Source of the DNA: Clostridia bacterium | Lineage (GTDB): Bacteria > Bacillota > Clostridia > Oscillospirales > Butyricicoccaceae | Assembly (NCBI GenBank): GCA_017453985.1 | Contig: JAFTDT010000107.1 | Location: forward strand, 1-63,145 | Direction of reading: 5' to 3' | Length of the DNA stretch: 63,145 nt | Shown: positions 18,100 to 27,924 of the stretch, piece by piece | Position numbering within the stretch: position 1 is the stretch's first letter | How the letters are laid out: every line of letters begins with the position of its first letter | Notes under the pieces: generated by a model | The model's database searches: none | What the model was told of the DNA's origin: nothing | Seen by the model: only the letters and a program-made list of their open reading frames with translations | Made by a program: the position numbers and the translations under genes

Positions 18100-18297
18100 C
18101 GCAGGCGCTTTCTCCGCAAATCTCGTCAACAAGGAAATGCGGCAAATAACAGCAGCTTTCAAAAGAGGGCGCAGATGCGGAAATCCCCTTTCGCCTTTTC
18201 ATTTCATAAATTTACCGAATAAATGCCCGAATGCCCTCCGGCGTCAGCCTAAGCGATGTGCCAGTCCGGAGATAAAATCTCAATATCAAGGTATGAT

Positions 18298-18326
18298 AAA
18301 AGCCTCCGGCATAGCCGGAGGCTTTT
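18298..18326. terminator. Bidirectional intrinsic terminator
   Basis: AAAAGCCTCCGGC and GCCGGAGGCTTTT form a perfect 13-bp stem with a 3-nt loop. The A/T tails work on both strands. It separates the convergent hypD-like gene (ends 18099) and iadA (ends 18396). The rest of 18100-18395 shows no gene. Confidence 0.88.
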
Positions 18327-18395
18327 ATTTCAAACCGATTTTCAGGCGGTGCGCCTGTCAAGGCGCCGCGCCGCCGTTTGCCCTGCTCGCAGGCG

Positions 18396-19553
18396 TCATT
18401 CCTGAAAGCGCCCCTTCAGGACTGCTGCGCCGCTGCGGACGGCTTCTCTGCCCTTTGCCATCACGTGACGGACGGAAAAATCTTCGTTCAGCACCAGCAG
18501 ATCGGCGTCGGCGCCGACGCCGATGCAGCCCTTTTTGCCCGCCTGCCCGATGAGCCGGGCGGGATTTTCGGTGAAGAACCGCAGAGCGGTCTCCATCGGC
18601 AAGCCCTCCCGACTGATTATGCGGCGCAGCTCCTGCAGCAGAGTCGCGCTGGTGGAGTATGTCAACCCGATGCACTCGCCCCGCTCGTTGAAGGTGGGCT
18701 GGCTCCCGCCGGCGTCGGAGCTCATCGTGATGCGGCTGACCTCCGCGCCCTGCCTCAGCGCGCTGACCAGAGCCGCCGCCGAGCCTGCCTCGCTGGCGGG
18801 CAGATCGGCGGTGAAGTCGATATAGGCGCCCCTCTTGTTGAGTCTCGCGGCGTCCGCCACCAGCTCCGGCGAACGGCAGCAATGGGTGGGGAGAAAGCTC
18901 TGCGCGGGAACCTCGGAATGCTCCAGCGCCCAGAATATCTCGTCCATCCGGTGCTCGTGAGCACCCATATGGATCGTGACAAAGCCCGGCTTGCCGGAGA
19001 GCATGCCGCCGATGCGCGCCTCGGAAGCCAGACGGGCAAGCTCCTGCCCCGTGACGGCGGAGCCGCGATGGTCGGAAAGGGCGGTCTTGACGCCGATAAA
19101 CTTGTCGATCAGGGCGACGTCCTTTTCCACGTCGCCGAACAGGGTCTTGGCGGGCATGCGATAGCTGCCGGTGAGCGCCCATGCGGAGATGCCCTCCTCC
19201 TCCAGCGCGCGCACCTTGAACAGCAGGTTTTCCAGCCCGCGGGAGACGCCGTCGGTGCCCAGCAGCCCCACCACCGAGGTGACGCCGCTCAGGGTGAAGT
19301 CCGTGACCTGCAGCTCCGGCGTGCGGGAGGCAGGCCCCTGCTCGCCGCCGCCGCCGGTGACGTGGGTGTGGATATCCACCAGCCCGGGGCAAACGAGGGC
19401 GCCCTCCATATCCGGTACGGAGAGCTGCGGCGCGCCGAGCCATGCGCTCAGATTCTCTCCCACGGCGGCGATGCTGCATCCCTCAACGAGAATATCCCTT
19501 TTGCCCAGATGCTCGGGCGCATAAACGTCGCAGTTTTTCCATAATGTCAGCAT
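18396..19553 (-). CDS. iadA: Isoaspartyl dipeptidase (beta-aspartyl peptidase)
   Basis: Zinc amidohydrolase of 385 residues that splits beta-aspartyl dipeptides. Metal ligands align with E. coli IadA as I recall it: HTH (His62, His64), carbamylated Lys156 in GVK, His195 in IHMG, His224 in LPTH, and Asp280 in SSDAGGSQP. The substrate loop GGGGEQGP (67-74) and catalytic Tyr131 are present. It is typically cytoplasmic, with no signal peptide. It lies 30 bp after the RpiR regulator. IadA would finish the job of a cyanophycinase by splitting beta-Asp-Arg dipeptides; two cyanophycinase-family genes lie in the divergent operon. Confidence 0.93.
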   Translation of the reverse strand: MLTLWKNCDVYAPEHLGKRDILVEGCSIAAVGENLSAWLGAPQLSVPDMEGALVCPGLVDIHTHVTGGGGEQGPASRTPELQVTDFTLSGVTSVVGLLGTDGVSRGLENLLFKVRALEEEGISAWALTGSYRMPAKTLFGDVEKDVALIDKFIGVKTALSDHRGSAVTGQELARLASEARIGGMLSGKPGFVTIHMGAHEHRMDEIFWALEHSEVPAQSFLPTHCCRSPELVADAARLNKRGAYIDFTADLPASEAGSAAALVSALRQGAEVSRITMSSDAGGSQPTFNERGECIGLTYSTSATLLQELRRIISREGLPMETALRFFTENPARLIGQAGKKGCIGVGADADLLVLNEDFSVRHVMAKGREAVRSGAAVLKGRFQE

Positions 19554-19583
19554 AGCTCCTCCTATGTCATCTATCGTTTGATT

Positions 19584-20480
19584 TTATTTATTATCTTTCA
19601 CGGACTCGGCGCGGCTGCCGGTGTGGGCGGTAAAAATAAAGTCGCTGACGGCTTTTTCCTCCGCCAGAATATCGTCAAAGCGCGCGCCCAGCAGGTAGGA
19701 AATGCAGGACGCCAGCACGTTCATAAAGCTGACGGTGGCGCAGTGGGAGTTGTAATAATACCGTGCCGCCGTTCTGCAGAGAAAAACGCCGACGCCCTCC
19801 GCCGCCACCGGCGACTCCGTGCTGTCGGTGATGGCGATCATGCGCACGCCGCGGTAGCGGCAGAAGTCCACGATGCTTTCGATGGGCTGGTGATAGGGCG
19901 GGAAGGAAAGAAAAACAGCCCAGTCGTTTTTCCCCATCCGCGCCAGCGCCGACTGGATCGAATCGCTGTCGCCGACCTTGATGGAGGTGCACTTGATGCG
20001 CAGGAAGTTCAGCCTGTAGGAGAGATAATCCGCAAAAAGAAAGGATGCATCATGGGCAAACACCGTCACCTGCTCTGCCTCCAGCAGTCCGCGCGCGCAG
20101 TCAAAAAGAGCCTCCCTGTCCAGCCCGTTTATCATGCTGTGTATATTGCCGACGTCGTCCTCGCAAACGGCAGTCAGCATATCGCCGGCGTCGGCAAGCT
20201 CGCGATTTGCCGCGTCGCTTAAAAACGCGGGCGCAGCCGCCAGCCGCAGGCGCTCTTTGTTGTATTCCCGCAGTGCCTGCTTCAGCTCCACAAAGCTTTC
20301 CAGCCCCAGCGCCCGGCACATGCGGAGCACCGACACTTCGGACGCGCCTACCTTGACGCTCAGCTCCTTGAGGGTCAGATACGCCGCCTCATCGGGCGCG
20401 CCGATGATATACTCCGCGATAGACCGCTGTCTTGCCGTCAAGCCGTCCAGATTATGAAACAATTCCCCCAGCGATTTCAT
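19584..20480 (-). CDS. RpiR/MurR family transcriptional regulator
   Basis: Regulator of 298 residues. The N-terminal HTH_6 domain spans about 1-77, with LTLKELSVKVGASEVSVLRM (about 35-54) as the DNA-reading region. A C-terminal SIS domain (about 110-260) normally binds phosphosugars, but here the pocket residues VFAHDASFLFADYLSYRLN differ from the usual sugar-phosphate loop. RpiR proteins divergent from peptide or amino-acid uptake operons are known, so the ligand may not be a sugar. It is divergent from the peptide importer and its promoter overlaps a perfect palindrome, AAAGTATTTACTTT, so self-regulation is likely. Confidence 0.9.
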   Translation of the reverse strand: MKSLGELFHNLDGLTARQRSIAEYIIGAPDEAAYLTLKELSVKVGASEVSVLRMCRALGLESFVELKQALREYNKERLRLAAAPAFLSDAANRELADAGDMLTAVCEDDVGNIHSMINGLDREALFDCARGLLEAEQVTVFAHDASFLFADYLSYRLNFLRIKCTSIKVGDSDSIQSALARMGKNDWAVFLSFPPYHQPIESIVDFCRYRGVRMIAITDSTESPVAAEGVGVFLCRTAARYYYNSHCATVSFMNVLASCISYLLGARFDDILAEEKAVSDFIFTAHTGSRAESVKDNK

Positions 20481-20504
20481 CCGCTTCCTCCAAATTGGTA
20501 TTTT

Positions 20505-20547
20505 AAAGTATTTACTTTATTCTAACGGATTTTTTCACCAATTTCAA
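20505..20547 (-). promoter_or_regulatory. Predicted rpiR promoter with overlapping operator
   Basis: On the minus strand TTGAAA (20542-20547) and TAGAAT (20519-20524) are exactly 17 bp apart. Directly after the -10 box lies a perfect palindrome AAAGTA-TT-TACTTT (20505-20518), covering the expected transcription start. An outer inverted repeat AAATTGGT (20492-20499) / ACCAATTT (20537-20544) also spans the promoter. A repressor bound here would block initiation. Confidence 0.65.
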
Positions 20548-20632
20548 GCCCTGCAGAGCAATCTTCTCTCGGCATTTTTACTGAAAATTTCATTATTTGT
20601 TTGAACATGCTTAACAAAACATCAGAAAACGC

Positions 20633-20667
20633 AAAGTTTTTACTTTACTTTTCCGGCGGCGTATGAT
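20633..20667 (+). promoter_or_regulatory. Predicted promoter and operator of the peptide-uptake operon
   Basis: TTTACT (20639-20644) and TATGAT (20662-20667) are 17 bp apart. The -35 box lies inside AAAGTTTTTACTTT (20633-20646), which differs by one base from the palindrome in the rpiR promoter. The shared 14-mer in two divergent promoters is the candidate binding site of the RpiR regulator. Confidence 0.6.
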
Positions 20668-20726
20668 AGCATAAACATAACCGTAAGGCATGTATTAACT
20701 GATGTTTTTTGTAAAAAAGGAGTGTT

Positions 20727-22676
20727 ATGGACATGAAGCGAGCATTGGCACTGATACTGTGCGTCGTTATGCTGATCGCGATCTCGGCGGGCTGCGAAAA
20801 GGGAAACGATCCCGCCGGCGGAAACGGCACGGCGGGCGGCGGACAAATCGACCCCAACGCGAATTATTTAAAGGAATACAAATCCACCTTTTCCAAGCCG
20901 ATTACTACCATGAACCCATATACCACCACCGGTACCTCCGACTATATATTCATCGCCAATCTGGTAGACGGACTGGTGGAGACAGACCGCTATGACCGCG
21001 TCGTGGGCGCTCTCGCCGAGTCGTGGGAGCACAACGAGGATTACAGCGTCTGGACATTTTATCTCCGGCAGGGCGTCCGCTGGGTGGATCACACCGGCGC
21101 GGAGACCGATTATGAGGTGACGGCGGAGGACTTTGTCAGCGGCATCCGCTATGTGGCAGACCCAAATCATGCCGCCAGCAGCTTCAGCACCATCCGCAGC
21201 GTCATCAGCGGGCTTTATGACTACTATTATCTGCTGGTGGACGTGGATGACGGCACCGAGACCTCCATGACCCGCGAGCAGGCGGAGGCTGCCTTTGAGG
21301 ATACCGTCGGCGTCAAGGCGCTGGACAAATACACCGTGCAGTATACCCTTTCCGGCTCTTATCCTTACTTCCTCAGCTATGCGCAGCTCGACCTGATGCT
21401 GCCCGTCAATCAGGCGTTTCTGGACGCCGTGGGCGACGAGTTCGGCATCGCCAAGGAAAAGATGCTCTATAACGGCGGCTATTATATTTCGCAGTGGGAT
21501 CTGGACAAGATGGTCGTTCTGAGCAAGAACACCCATTACTGGGATCCGGACAGCCTGACCGTCGATACCCTCAGCTGGGAATACGTTTCCGACGGCATTT
21601 CCAGCCTGGAGATGTTCGAGCGCGGCAACATCACCTCCACCTCCCTCAGCTCGGAGGAGGTCGCCAGCGTCCGCGGCTCGGAGTGGGAGGATTACGTTTA
21701 CCTGTCTGAAAAGACGGTCACCACCTTCTGGTATTCCTTCAACTTTGCCACCGACAACCCCGAGATGGCTGCCGCCGTGCAGAACGAGAACTTCCGCAAG
21801 GCAATTTTCACCGCTATCGACAGCGTGACCGTTTCCGCCATCTGGGAGCCGAACGACCCCGCGTTTTTCTGCCGCTTCACCCTGCTGCCGGAAAACTGCA
21901 TGTTTGACGAAAACGGCAAGGACTATACCGACTACGACGCGCTGAAGCCCTACAAGGGCGTCGATCCATTCAGCGCCGAGACCGCAAGAGCTTATATGGA
22001 GCAGGCGGCAAAGGAGCTGTGCGAGAGCGACGGCGTCACCCTGAAGGGAGTTGCGCCCGGCGATGTGGACATGCTGCCCATCACCCAGTTCCACGCCGAC
22101 GGCAAGCTGCCCATCGACATCGTTTATTCCTCCAGCAGCTCCGACAGCGAAATGAAGAAGGCGACGCTGGTAAAGCAGATGCTGGAGACGTATCTGGGAA
22201 CCGATTACGTCAACGTGATCCTCGGCTATTCCTCCAACAGCTTCAGCGCCGACGTTTACGACCTCGGCAACTGGGATCTGGTGGACGACAGCTACGGCTT
22301 CCGTTACGCCGACCCCTCCGCCAATCTGGACCGCTGCACCTCCGATTACGATATCACCTACAGCTTTTACGACGTTCCGGAGTTTGACAGCATGGTAGAG
22401 CGCGCTACCGCCATATACGATATCAACGAACGCTATGAGGCATATTCGCAGGCGGAGGCGTGGCTGCTGGAGCATGCCTATATCAAGCCCTACATGTCCG
22501 GCGGCGGCTCCTATAAAATGACCCGCATCGTTCCTTACACCGTGCCCGGCGGCTATTTCGGCATGTCGCGGTTTAAGATGAAGGGCGCGCTCATTCGCGA
22601 GGATCCCATCACAGCGGCGGAGTATGCGGCGTTCACCGAGACTTACAACAAGGAAAAGGCAGCCTTCTCCAACTAA
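20727..22676 (+). CDS. Peptide-binding lipoprotein of ABC transporter (family 5)
   Basis: Solute-binding protein of 649 residues, lipid-anchored at Cys23 (lipobox AISAGC). Family-5 features include LVDGLVETDRYDRVVGALAE (about 75-94) and the C-terminal lobe with KPYMSGGGSYKMTRIVPY. It is longer than typical DppA (about 530), like OppA-type proteins from gut Firmicutes. As first gene after the regulated promoter it should capture the peptides released outside. Two ATG codons 6 bp apart follow AAGGAG; either may be used. Amino-acid similarity to the DppA at 1995-3578 is low beyond the fold. Confidence 0.92.
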   Translation: MDMKRALALILCVVMLIAISAGCEKGNDPAGGNGTAGGGQIDPNANYLKEYKSTFSKPITTMNPYTTTGTSDYIFIANLVDGLVETDRYDRVVGALAESWEHNEDYSVWTFYLRQGVRWVDHTGAETDYEVTAEDFVSGIRYVADPNHAASSFSTIRSVISGLYDYYYLLVDVDDGTETSMTREQAEAAFEDTVGVKALDKYTVQYTLSGSYPYFLSYAQLDLMLPVNQAFLDAVGDEFGIAKEKMLYNGGYYISQWDLDKMVVLSKNTHYWDPDSLTVDTLSWEYVSDGISSLEMFERGNITSTSLSSEEVASVRGSEWEDYVYLSEKTVTTFWYSFNFATDNPEMAAAVQNENFRKAIFTAIDSVTVSAIWEPNDPAFFCRFTLLPENCMFDENGKDYTDYDALKPYKGVDPFSAETARAYMEQAAKELCESDGVTLKGVAPGDVDMLPITQFHADGKLPIDIVYSSSSSDSEMKKATLVKQMLETYLGTDYVNVILGYSSNSFSADVYDLGNWDLVDDSYGFRYADPSANLDRCTSDYDITYSFYDVPEFDSMVERATAIYDINERYEAYSQAEAWLLEHAYIKPYMSGGGSYKMTRIVPYTVPGGYFGMSRFKMKGALIREDPITAAEYAAFTETYNKEKAAFSN

Positions 22677-22743
22677 AACCGCTGCCGACACATCCGGGGG
22701 GGACGGCGGCGGCCGCCCCCTCTCTAAAAAAGCGAGGTAAAAC

Positions 22744-23685
22744 ATGGGACGTTATCTGTTATCAAAGCTGGGGCAGGCAGTCGTCACCATAAGTCTGGTG
22801 ATGCTGGTGGTCTTTACCCTGCTGCGCTTTATGCCCACCGCAGGCTATTTTTCCAAGGAGCAATGGAAGGACATGACGGAGGCGGAAAAAACGGCATATC
22901 TGCGCAATATGGGCGTGCTTGACCCCTTGCCCCTCCAGCTTAAAAACTTTGTGACGAATCTGTTCCGCGGAGATTTGGGGCGAAGCATCGTCCTCTATCC
23001 GAACTCGCCCATCGGCGGGATTTTGGCGGAGAAGATACCCTATTCAATTCTGCTGAATATGATCTCGTGGTTCATTTCCGCCGCCATCGGCTTGCCGCTG
23101 GGCGTGGCGATGGCGCGGAGCAAGGGAGGGCTGGCGGACAAGCTGGGCACGGTTTACGTCGTTATCATTCGGGCGGTGCCGTCCATCATCATCCACTTCT
23201 TCATTCAGGTGTTTTTCTCCAAGTGGCTGGGTCTGCCCATGCTCTTTTACATCGAGCAGCCGATCTCGTGGATCTTGCCCACTATATCCATGTCTATCGG
23301 CTCGATCGCCGGCTACGGCGTATGGCTGCGCCGCTATATCGTGGACGAGGAGAACAAGGACTATATCAAGTTCGCCCGCGTCAAAGGGCTGCCGCAGAAA
23401 TACATCATGTGGCGGCACGTTTTCCGCAACGCCATCGTGCCCATCGCCATCAATATCCCTTCCGATTTTCTGCTGATGCTGTCCGGCTCGCTGGTCATCG
23501 AGAGCATGTATTCCATTCCCGGCACCGGCGGGCTGCTCATCAAATCCATCAAGGCGATGGACAACCCCATGGTGCAGGTGCTGGTGCTGATGTACGGCGC
23601 GCTGTCGGTTTTGGGCGTCTTTCTGGGCGACATCGTGGTATCCTTCGTGGATCCGCGCATCAAGCTGGTTGACAGCAACGACTGA
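22744..23685 (+). CDS. Peptide ABC transporter permease (DppB/OppB type)
   Basis: Permease of 313 residues. First helix about 7-29, extracytoplasmic loop with NLFRGDLGRSIVLYPN (about 72-87), coupling loop with YIKFARVKGLPQKYIMWRHV (about 207-226), and six helices overall. It follows the binding protein by 67 bp, with GCGAGGT as ribosome binding site, and pairs with the permease that starts 12 bp after it. Confidence 0.92.
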   Translation: MGRYLLSKLGQAVVTISLVMLVVFTLLRFMPTAGYFSKEQWKDMTEAEKTAYLRNMGVLDPLPLQLKNFVTNLFRGDLGRSIVLYPNSPIGGILAEKIPYSILLNMISWFISAAIGLPLGVAMARSKGGLADKLGTVYVVIIRAVPSIIIHFFIQVFFSKWLGLPMLFYIEQPISWILPTISMSIGSIAGYGVWLRRYIVDEENKDYIKFARVKGLPQKYIMWRHVFRNAIVPIAINIPSDFLLMLSGSLVIESMYSIPGTGGLLIKSIKAMDNPMVQVLVLMYGALSVLGVFLGDIVVSFVDPRIKLVDSND

Positions 23686-23697
23686 GGAGGGGCGAGC

Positions 23698-24642
23698 ATG
23701 GACGAAAAAACCGTATCCGTTCCGGAAAATCTTCCGCAGGAGCTTTTTGCCAGAGCGGAGTTTCACGAGGAAAAGCTGGAGGACACCGGCTTTTCCAACT
23801 ATTCCTATTGGCGCAGCACCATCAACACCTTTTTCAAAAGCACGACCGTAAAGGTTGTCGTGGCGCTGGTGCTGATCATGGCGGCGTACACCGTCATCTA
23901 TCCAATGGTCACGGAGCGCGACCCCTATACCGTTTCTCTCTCGGCGCGCGAGTGGAATCTCCCGCCCTCGCGGGAGCATCCCTTTGGCACCGACGGCGTG
24001 GGCAGGGACATCTGGGCGCGCGTCTGGTTCGGCACCCGCACCTCGCTGCTGCTGAGCGTGGCGGTGGCGGTGTTTGAGGTGGGGCTGGGCGTCGTCATCG
24101 GCGCGCTGTGGGGCTTTTACCGCAAGCTGGATACCGTGATGTTTGCCATATACAACACGCTGACCAACGTACCCAGCACCATCTATCTGGTGCTGATTGC
24201 CTATATCATGAAGCCCAGCGTCGTCACCATCATCATCGCGCTGGTGGCGACGGGCTGGATCAGGGAGGCGCGGTGGTTCCGCAGCCGCATTCTTGCGCTG
24301 CGCGAGGTGGATTACAACGTCGCCTCCATCTGTCTCAACACCCCCACCCGCCGCATTATTGGGCGCAACGTCATCCCGCATCTGGTCAGCCTGATCATCA
24401 TGGACGCGGCGCTGACCATACCCTATTCCATCGGCTCGGAGGTGTTTCTCAGCTATATCGGCGTGGGACTGCCCGCCGACCTGTGTACTCTGGGCAATCT
24501 GGTCAATCAGGGGCGCTCCGCCTTTCTGGTATATCCCTTCCAGATGATTTTCCCGACCATGATCCTCTGCTTTATCACCGTTTCGTTTTATATCATCGGA
24601 AACAAGTTCGCGGATGCTTCCGACCCGAAAAACCATCTGTGA
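23698..24642 (+). CDS. Peptide ABC transporter permease (DppC/OppC type)
   Basis: Permease of 314 residues with a cytoplasmic N-terminal extension of about 50 residues before the first helix (about 56-73). The DppC hallmark HPFGTDGVGRDIWARVWFGT is at about 97-116 and the coupling loop at about 203-220. An extended, charged N-terminus (ELFARAEFHEEKLED) is common in OppC proteins. It is cotranscribed with the neighbouring transport genes. Confidence 0.92.
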   Translation: MDEKTVSVPENLPQELFARAEFHEEKLEDTGFSNYSYWRSTINTFFKSTTVKVVVALVLIMAAYTVIYPMVTERDPYTVSLSAREWNLPPSREHPFGTDGVGRDIWARVWFGTRTSLLLSVAVAVFEVGLGVVIGALWGFYRKLDTVMFAIYNTLTNVPSTIYLVLIAYIMKPSVVTIIIALVATGWIREARWFRSRILALREVDYNVASICLNTPTRRIIGRNVIPHLVSLIIMDAALTIPYSIGSEVFLSYIGVGLPADLCTLGNLVNQGRSAFLVYPFQMIFPTMILCFITVSFYIIGNKFADASDPKNHL

Positions 24643-24657
24643 GGGGAGGCGGAGAAT

Positions 24658-26643
24658 GTGAAGGAAAAGATATTTGAAGCAAAGGACGTCGTTATCAAGT
24701 TCAATCTCCGCGGCAAGGTGCTCACCGCCATCCGCGGCGCCTCCATCGACTTATATCACGGCGAAACGCTGGCGATCGTGGGCGAGTCCGGCTCCGGCAA
24801 GAGCGTCTTTACCAAGTCGTTTATCGGCATGCTGGACAAAAACGGCTGGGTGGAAAGCGGCACGATGAAAATGGACGGCGTGGACTTTTCGCAATATAAG
24901 ACGGAAAAGGAATGGCTCGCCATCCGCGGCAAAAAAATCGCCATGGTCTTTCAGGACCCCATGACCTCGCTCAATCCGGTAAAGACCGTGGGAGAACAGA
25001 TCCGCGAGGTGATAACGTGGAACTTCGGCACGGAGAAGGAGGAGGCAAAGCGGCAGGCGATCGAGCTGCTGCGTCAGGTAGGTATTCCCGAGCCGGAGCT
25101 GAGGTACAGGCAGTATCCGCACCAGTTTTCCGGCGGTATGCGGCAGCGCGTCGTCATCGCCACCGCCATCGCCTGCCGTCCCCGCATCCTCATCTGCGAC
25201 GAGCCGACCACCGCGCTGGACGTGACCGTGCAGGCGCAGATACTGGAGCTTATCAAACGGCTGCAGAAGGAGCTGGACATGTCGGTGATCTACATAACCC
25301 ACGATCTGGGCGTGGTCGCCAACGTCGCCGACAGGGTGGCGGTTATATACGCCGGTCAGATCGTGGAGCACGGGCTGGCGGACGAGATCTTCAAGGATCC
25401 GCGCCATCCCTATACCAAGGCGCTGCTGCGATCTCTGCCGCAGCTGGGCGTGCGCGGGCACGACCTCCATTCCATCAAAGGCTCGCCGCCCAATCTGTAT
25501 AAGGAGATCAAGGGCGACGCCTTTGCGCCGCGCAACCCCGAGGCGATGAAGATCGACTACGTTTGCGAGCCGCCCTTCTTCAAGGTAACGGACACGCATT
25601 ACGCCAAGACGTGGCTTTTGAGCGAGCAGGCGGCGGATTATCGCCGCGAGCTGGAGCAAAAGAACGGAGAGCAGGAGCTTTTGCCCGCCGCCCCCGTCGA
25701 CTTCAGCTCGGCGGAAAAGCTGGTACAGGTAAAAAACCTGACCGTCCAGTTCAAGCTGGGGCGCAGCCGCTTCAGCGCCGTGAAAAACGTCACCTTCGAC
25801 ATTCATCGCGGCGAGACGCTCTCGCTGGTGGGCGAGTCCGGCTCGGGCAAGACCACCATCGGCAAGGCGATCCTAAAGATCTGTCACAGCAGCGGCGGAG
25901 ACATACTCTACAAGGGCAAGTCGGTCATCGGCAAGCTGCCGCGTCAGGAGATGGCAGCGTTTCGCAAAAGCGTGCAGATGATCTTTCAGGACCCCATGGC
26001 TTCGCTCAACGAGCGCGCCAAGGTGGAATATATCATATCCGAGGGACTTTACAACTTCCGTCTGTTCAAAAACGACCGGGAGCGGCAGGACAAGGTGGCG
26101 CAGGCAATGCGCAGCGTGGGGCTGCTGCCGGAATACGTCACCCGCTTTCCCCATGAGTTTTCCGGCGGACAGCGGCAGCGCATCGGCATCGCCCGCGCGC
26201 TGGCGCTCGAGCCGGAGTTCATCGTGGCGGACGAGCCGATCTCCGCGCTGGACGTTTCCATTCGGGCGCAGGTGATCAATCTGCTCAATAAGCTCAAGCG
26301 GGAAAAGGGCTTTACCTATCTGTTCATGGCGCATGACCTCAGCGTGGTGCGCTTTATCTCCGACCGCATCGCCGTGCTGTACAAGGGGCAGCTGGTGGAG
26401 CTGGCGGAGGCGGAGGAGCTTTTCGCCCATCCGCTGCACCCATACACCAACGCGCTTTTGCAGGCGGCGCCAGTGCCCGACCCGGACGTGGAGCGCGGCA
26501 AAAAGGTCGCGGTCTATAACCCCGCCATGCACGATTATGCGACCGATCTGCCGGAGTGGACGGAAATTCGTCCCGGGCATTTCATCCGGGCAAACCGCGC
26601 CGAGCTGGAGAGCTATCGCCGCCGGCTGGAGGCGGAGGCATAA
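24658..26643 (+). CDS. Fused double ATPase of peptide ABC transporter (OppD-OppF fusion)
   Basis: 661 residues with two complete ABC ATPase domains in one chain. Domain 1 has Walker A GESGSGKS (42-49), signature FSGGMRQRV (about 157-165) and Walker [13 protein letters not shown] (about 178-189), then the oligopeptide C-terminal extension (about 270-310). Domain 2 has Walker [10 protein letters not shown] (about 393-401), signature FSGGQRQRI and Walker [13 protein letters not shown]. The importer at the window start instead uses separate ATPases, at least for its first. Start GTG at 24658 follows GGGGAGGCGGAG. The fusion ensures equal amounts of the two motor halves. Confidence 0.94.
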   Translation: MKEKIFEAKDVVIKFNLRGKVLTAIRGASIDLYHGETLAIVGESGSGKSVFTKSFIGMLDKNGWVESGTMKMDGVDFSQYKTEKEWLAIRGKKIAMVFQDPMTSLNPVKTVGEQIREVITWNFGTEKEEAKRQAIELLRQVGIPEPELRYRQYPHQFSGGMRQRVVIATAIACRPRILICDEPTTALDVTVQAQILELIKRLQKELDMSVIYITHDLGVVANVADRVAVIYAGQIVEHGLADEIFKDPRHPYTKALLRSLPQLGVRGHDLHSIKGSPPNLYKEIKGDAFAPRNPEAMKIDYVCEPPFFKVTDTHYAKTWLLSEQAADYRRELEQKNGEQELLPAAPVDFSSAEKLVQVKNLTVQFKLGRSRFSAVKNVTFDIHRGETLSLVGESGSGKTTIGKAILKICHSSGGDILYKGKSVIGKLPRQEMAAFRKSVQMIFQDPMASLNERAKVEYIISEGLYNFRLFKNDRERQDKVAQAMRSVGLLPEYVTRFPHEFSGGQRQRIGIARALALEPEFIVADEPISALDVSIRAQVINLLNKLKREKGFTYLFMAHDLSVVRFISDRIAVLYKGQLVELAEAEELFAHPLHPYTNALLQAAPVPDPDVERGKKVAVYNPAMHDYATDLPEWTEIRPGHFIRANRAELESYRRRLEAEA

Positions 26644-26673
26644 GGCGTATCACGAACAAAAGGAGATGTGCTT

Positions 26674-27858
26674 ATGAGCGGCACGCTGTTGATCGTCGGC
26701 GGAGGACTGACCGCCTCGCAGGACGAGGTTTTTTCCGCCCTGATAGAAAAGGCGGGCGGCGCGGAAAACGCCCGCATCGCTTTCATTCTCACCGCCTCCG
26801 GCGAAAATCCGGACGAGCTGTTCCGCAGCTATCGCAGCGATCTCGTAAGGCTGGGGCTGAGGGAGGAGCAGGTCCTGCTGGTCCCGATTTATGCCCCGCA
26901 TGTGCTGGACGAGCGGGGATATAACGCCGTGACCGGCGACGCCGAGGGGCTGCCGGACTGTCTTGAGGGCGTCACCGGCGTCTGGTTCACCGGAGGCGAC
27001 CAATATTTTACCCATCAATGCCTGCTGCGACGCGACGGCAGCGACACCGCCCTGCTCGCCCGTCTGCGCGAGCTTTACGAAAGCGGCGGAGTTATCGGCG
27101 GCTCAAGCGCGGGAGCCGCCATCATGAGCAGGGTGATGATCGGCAGCGGCAACGATCGGGGTATTCTGACACACCCCGTCGTTTGGGGATATGCGGATTA
27201 TGACGCTCAATGCGAAGCGGACGACCCCTGCGAGCCGCTGATCTTGGCGAGAGGGCTGGGGTTTTTCCCCGAAGGCGTCGTGGATCAGCATTTCAACAAG
27301 CGTCCTCGCATGCTGCGGCTGATCGAGGCGTGCCTCAGCAATACCGAGGGCTTTCGCGTGGGCTACGCCGTTTCGGAGGATACCGCGCTGGTCTATCACG
27401 CGGGACGCTTCACCGTTTTGGGCAGCGCAGGCGTTTATGTGGCGGACTGCCGCGGAGCCGTCCGCCTCGGCGCGGGAAATTACCGCGGCGTGGTGATGCA
27501 CGCCCTCCACCGCGGCGACGGCTTTGACTGCCGGAGCCTGCGGGCAAGCATGGCGCGGGAGTCCCCGGAGAGGGACTGCGACTTTTTTCCCGACTACGTC
27601 TCCGGCGGCATGCTCCACAGTCCGCTGTTTGACGATATGATTGAAAAGCGGCTGCTGCGCGCAAAGGACGGCGCCGCGCCCATCAACGGCGAAGGGCTTC
27701 CCTGCGTCAGGGGCGCGGAGATCAGCGACCTTCACGGCGAGACCGCGATAACGGTGGCGGAATACGTCCTCCGTCCCGAGACGCGGGGCTATCGCGGCGC
27801 GCACGCCTCCTTTACCGAGCTGGGGCTGAATATCCTCTCCAAAAAAATCGAGCTGTAA
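26674..27858 (+). CDS. Cyanophycinase-family peptidase (S51), cytoplasmic
   Basis: Serine peptidase of 394 residues, no signal peptide. The nucleophile elbow GGSSAGAA puts Ser145 in the GxSAGA motif of cyanophycinase/peptidase E. FTGGDQ (105-110) matches the oxyanion-side FxGGxQ motif, and DQHFNKRPRMLRL (204-216) matches the cyanophycinase active-site histidine segment (His206). Cyanophycinases cut multi-L-arginyl-poly-L-aspartate to beta-Asp-Arg dipeptides. Start ATG at 26674 is 8-9 nt from AAGGAG; the GTG two codons earlier is too close. Its place behind a peptide importer suggests it trims imported beta-linked peptides. Substrate identity is inferred. Confidence 0.88.
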   Translation: MSGTLLIVGGGLTASQDEVFSALIEKAGGAENARIAFILTASGENPDELFRSYRSDLVRLGLREEQVLLVPIYAPHVLDERGYNAVTGDAEGLPDCLEGVTGVWFTGGDQYFTHQCLLRRDGSDTALLARLRELYESGGVIGGSSAGAAIMSRVMIGSGNDRGILTHPVVWGYADYDAQCEADDPCEPLILARGLGFFPEGVVDQHFNKRPRMLRLIEACLSNTEGFRVGYAVSEDTALVYHAGRFTVLGSAGVYVADCRGAVRLGAGNYRGVVMHALHRGDGFDCRSLRASMARESPERDCDFFPDYVSGGMLHSPLFDDMIEKRLLRAKDGAAPINGEGLPCVRGAEISDLHGETAITVAEYVLRPETRGYRGAHASFTELGLNILSKKIEL

Positions 27859-27924
27859 AAAAACGCACCCGGCACTGTATGTCGAATGCGTTGGGATATA
27901 CCGCGGCAGGCTGACCGCGCCGCG

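Noticed and set aside
15682-18162. 826-codon open frame opposite the glycyl-radical gene
   Set aside because: The plus strand has full-length family motifs; the antisense frame is open because of GC-rich third positions and has no motifs.
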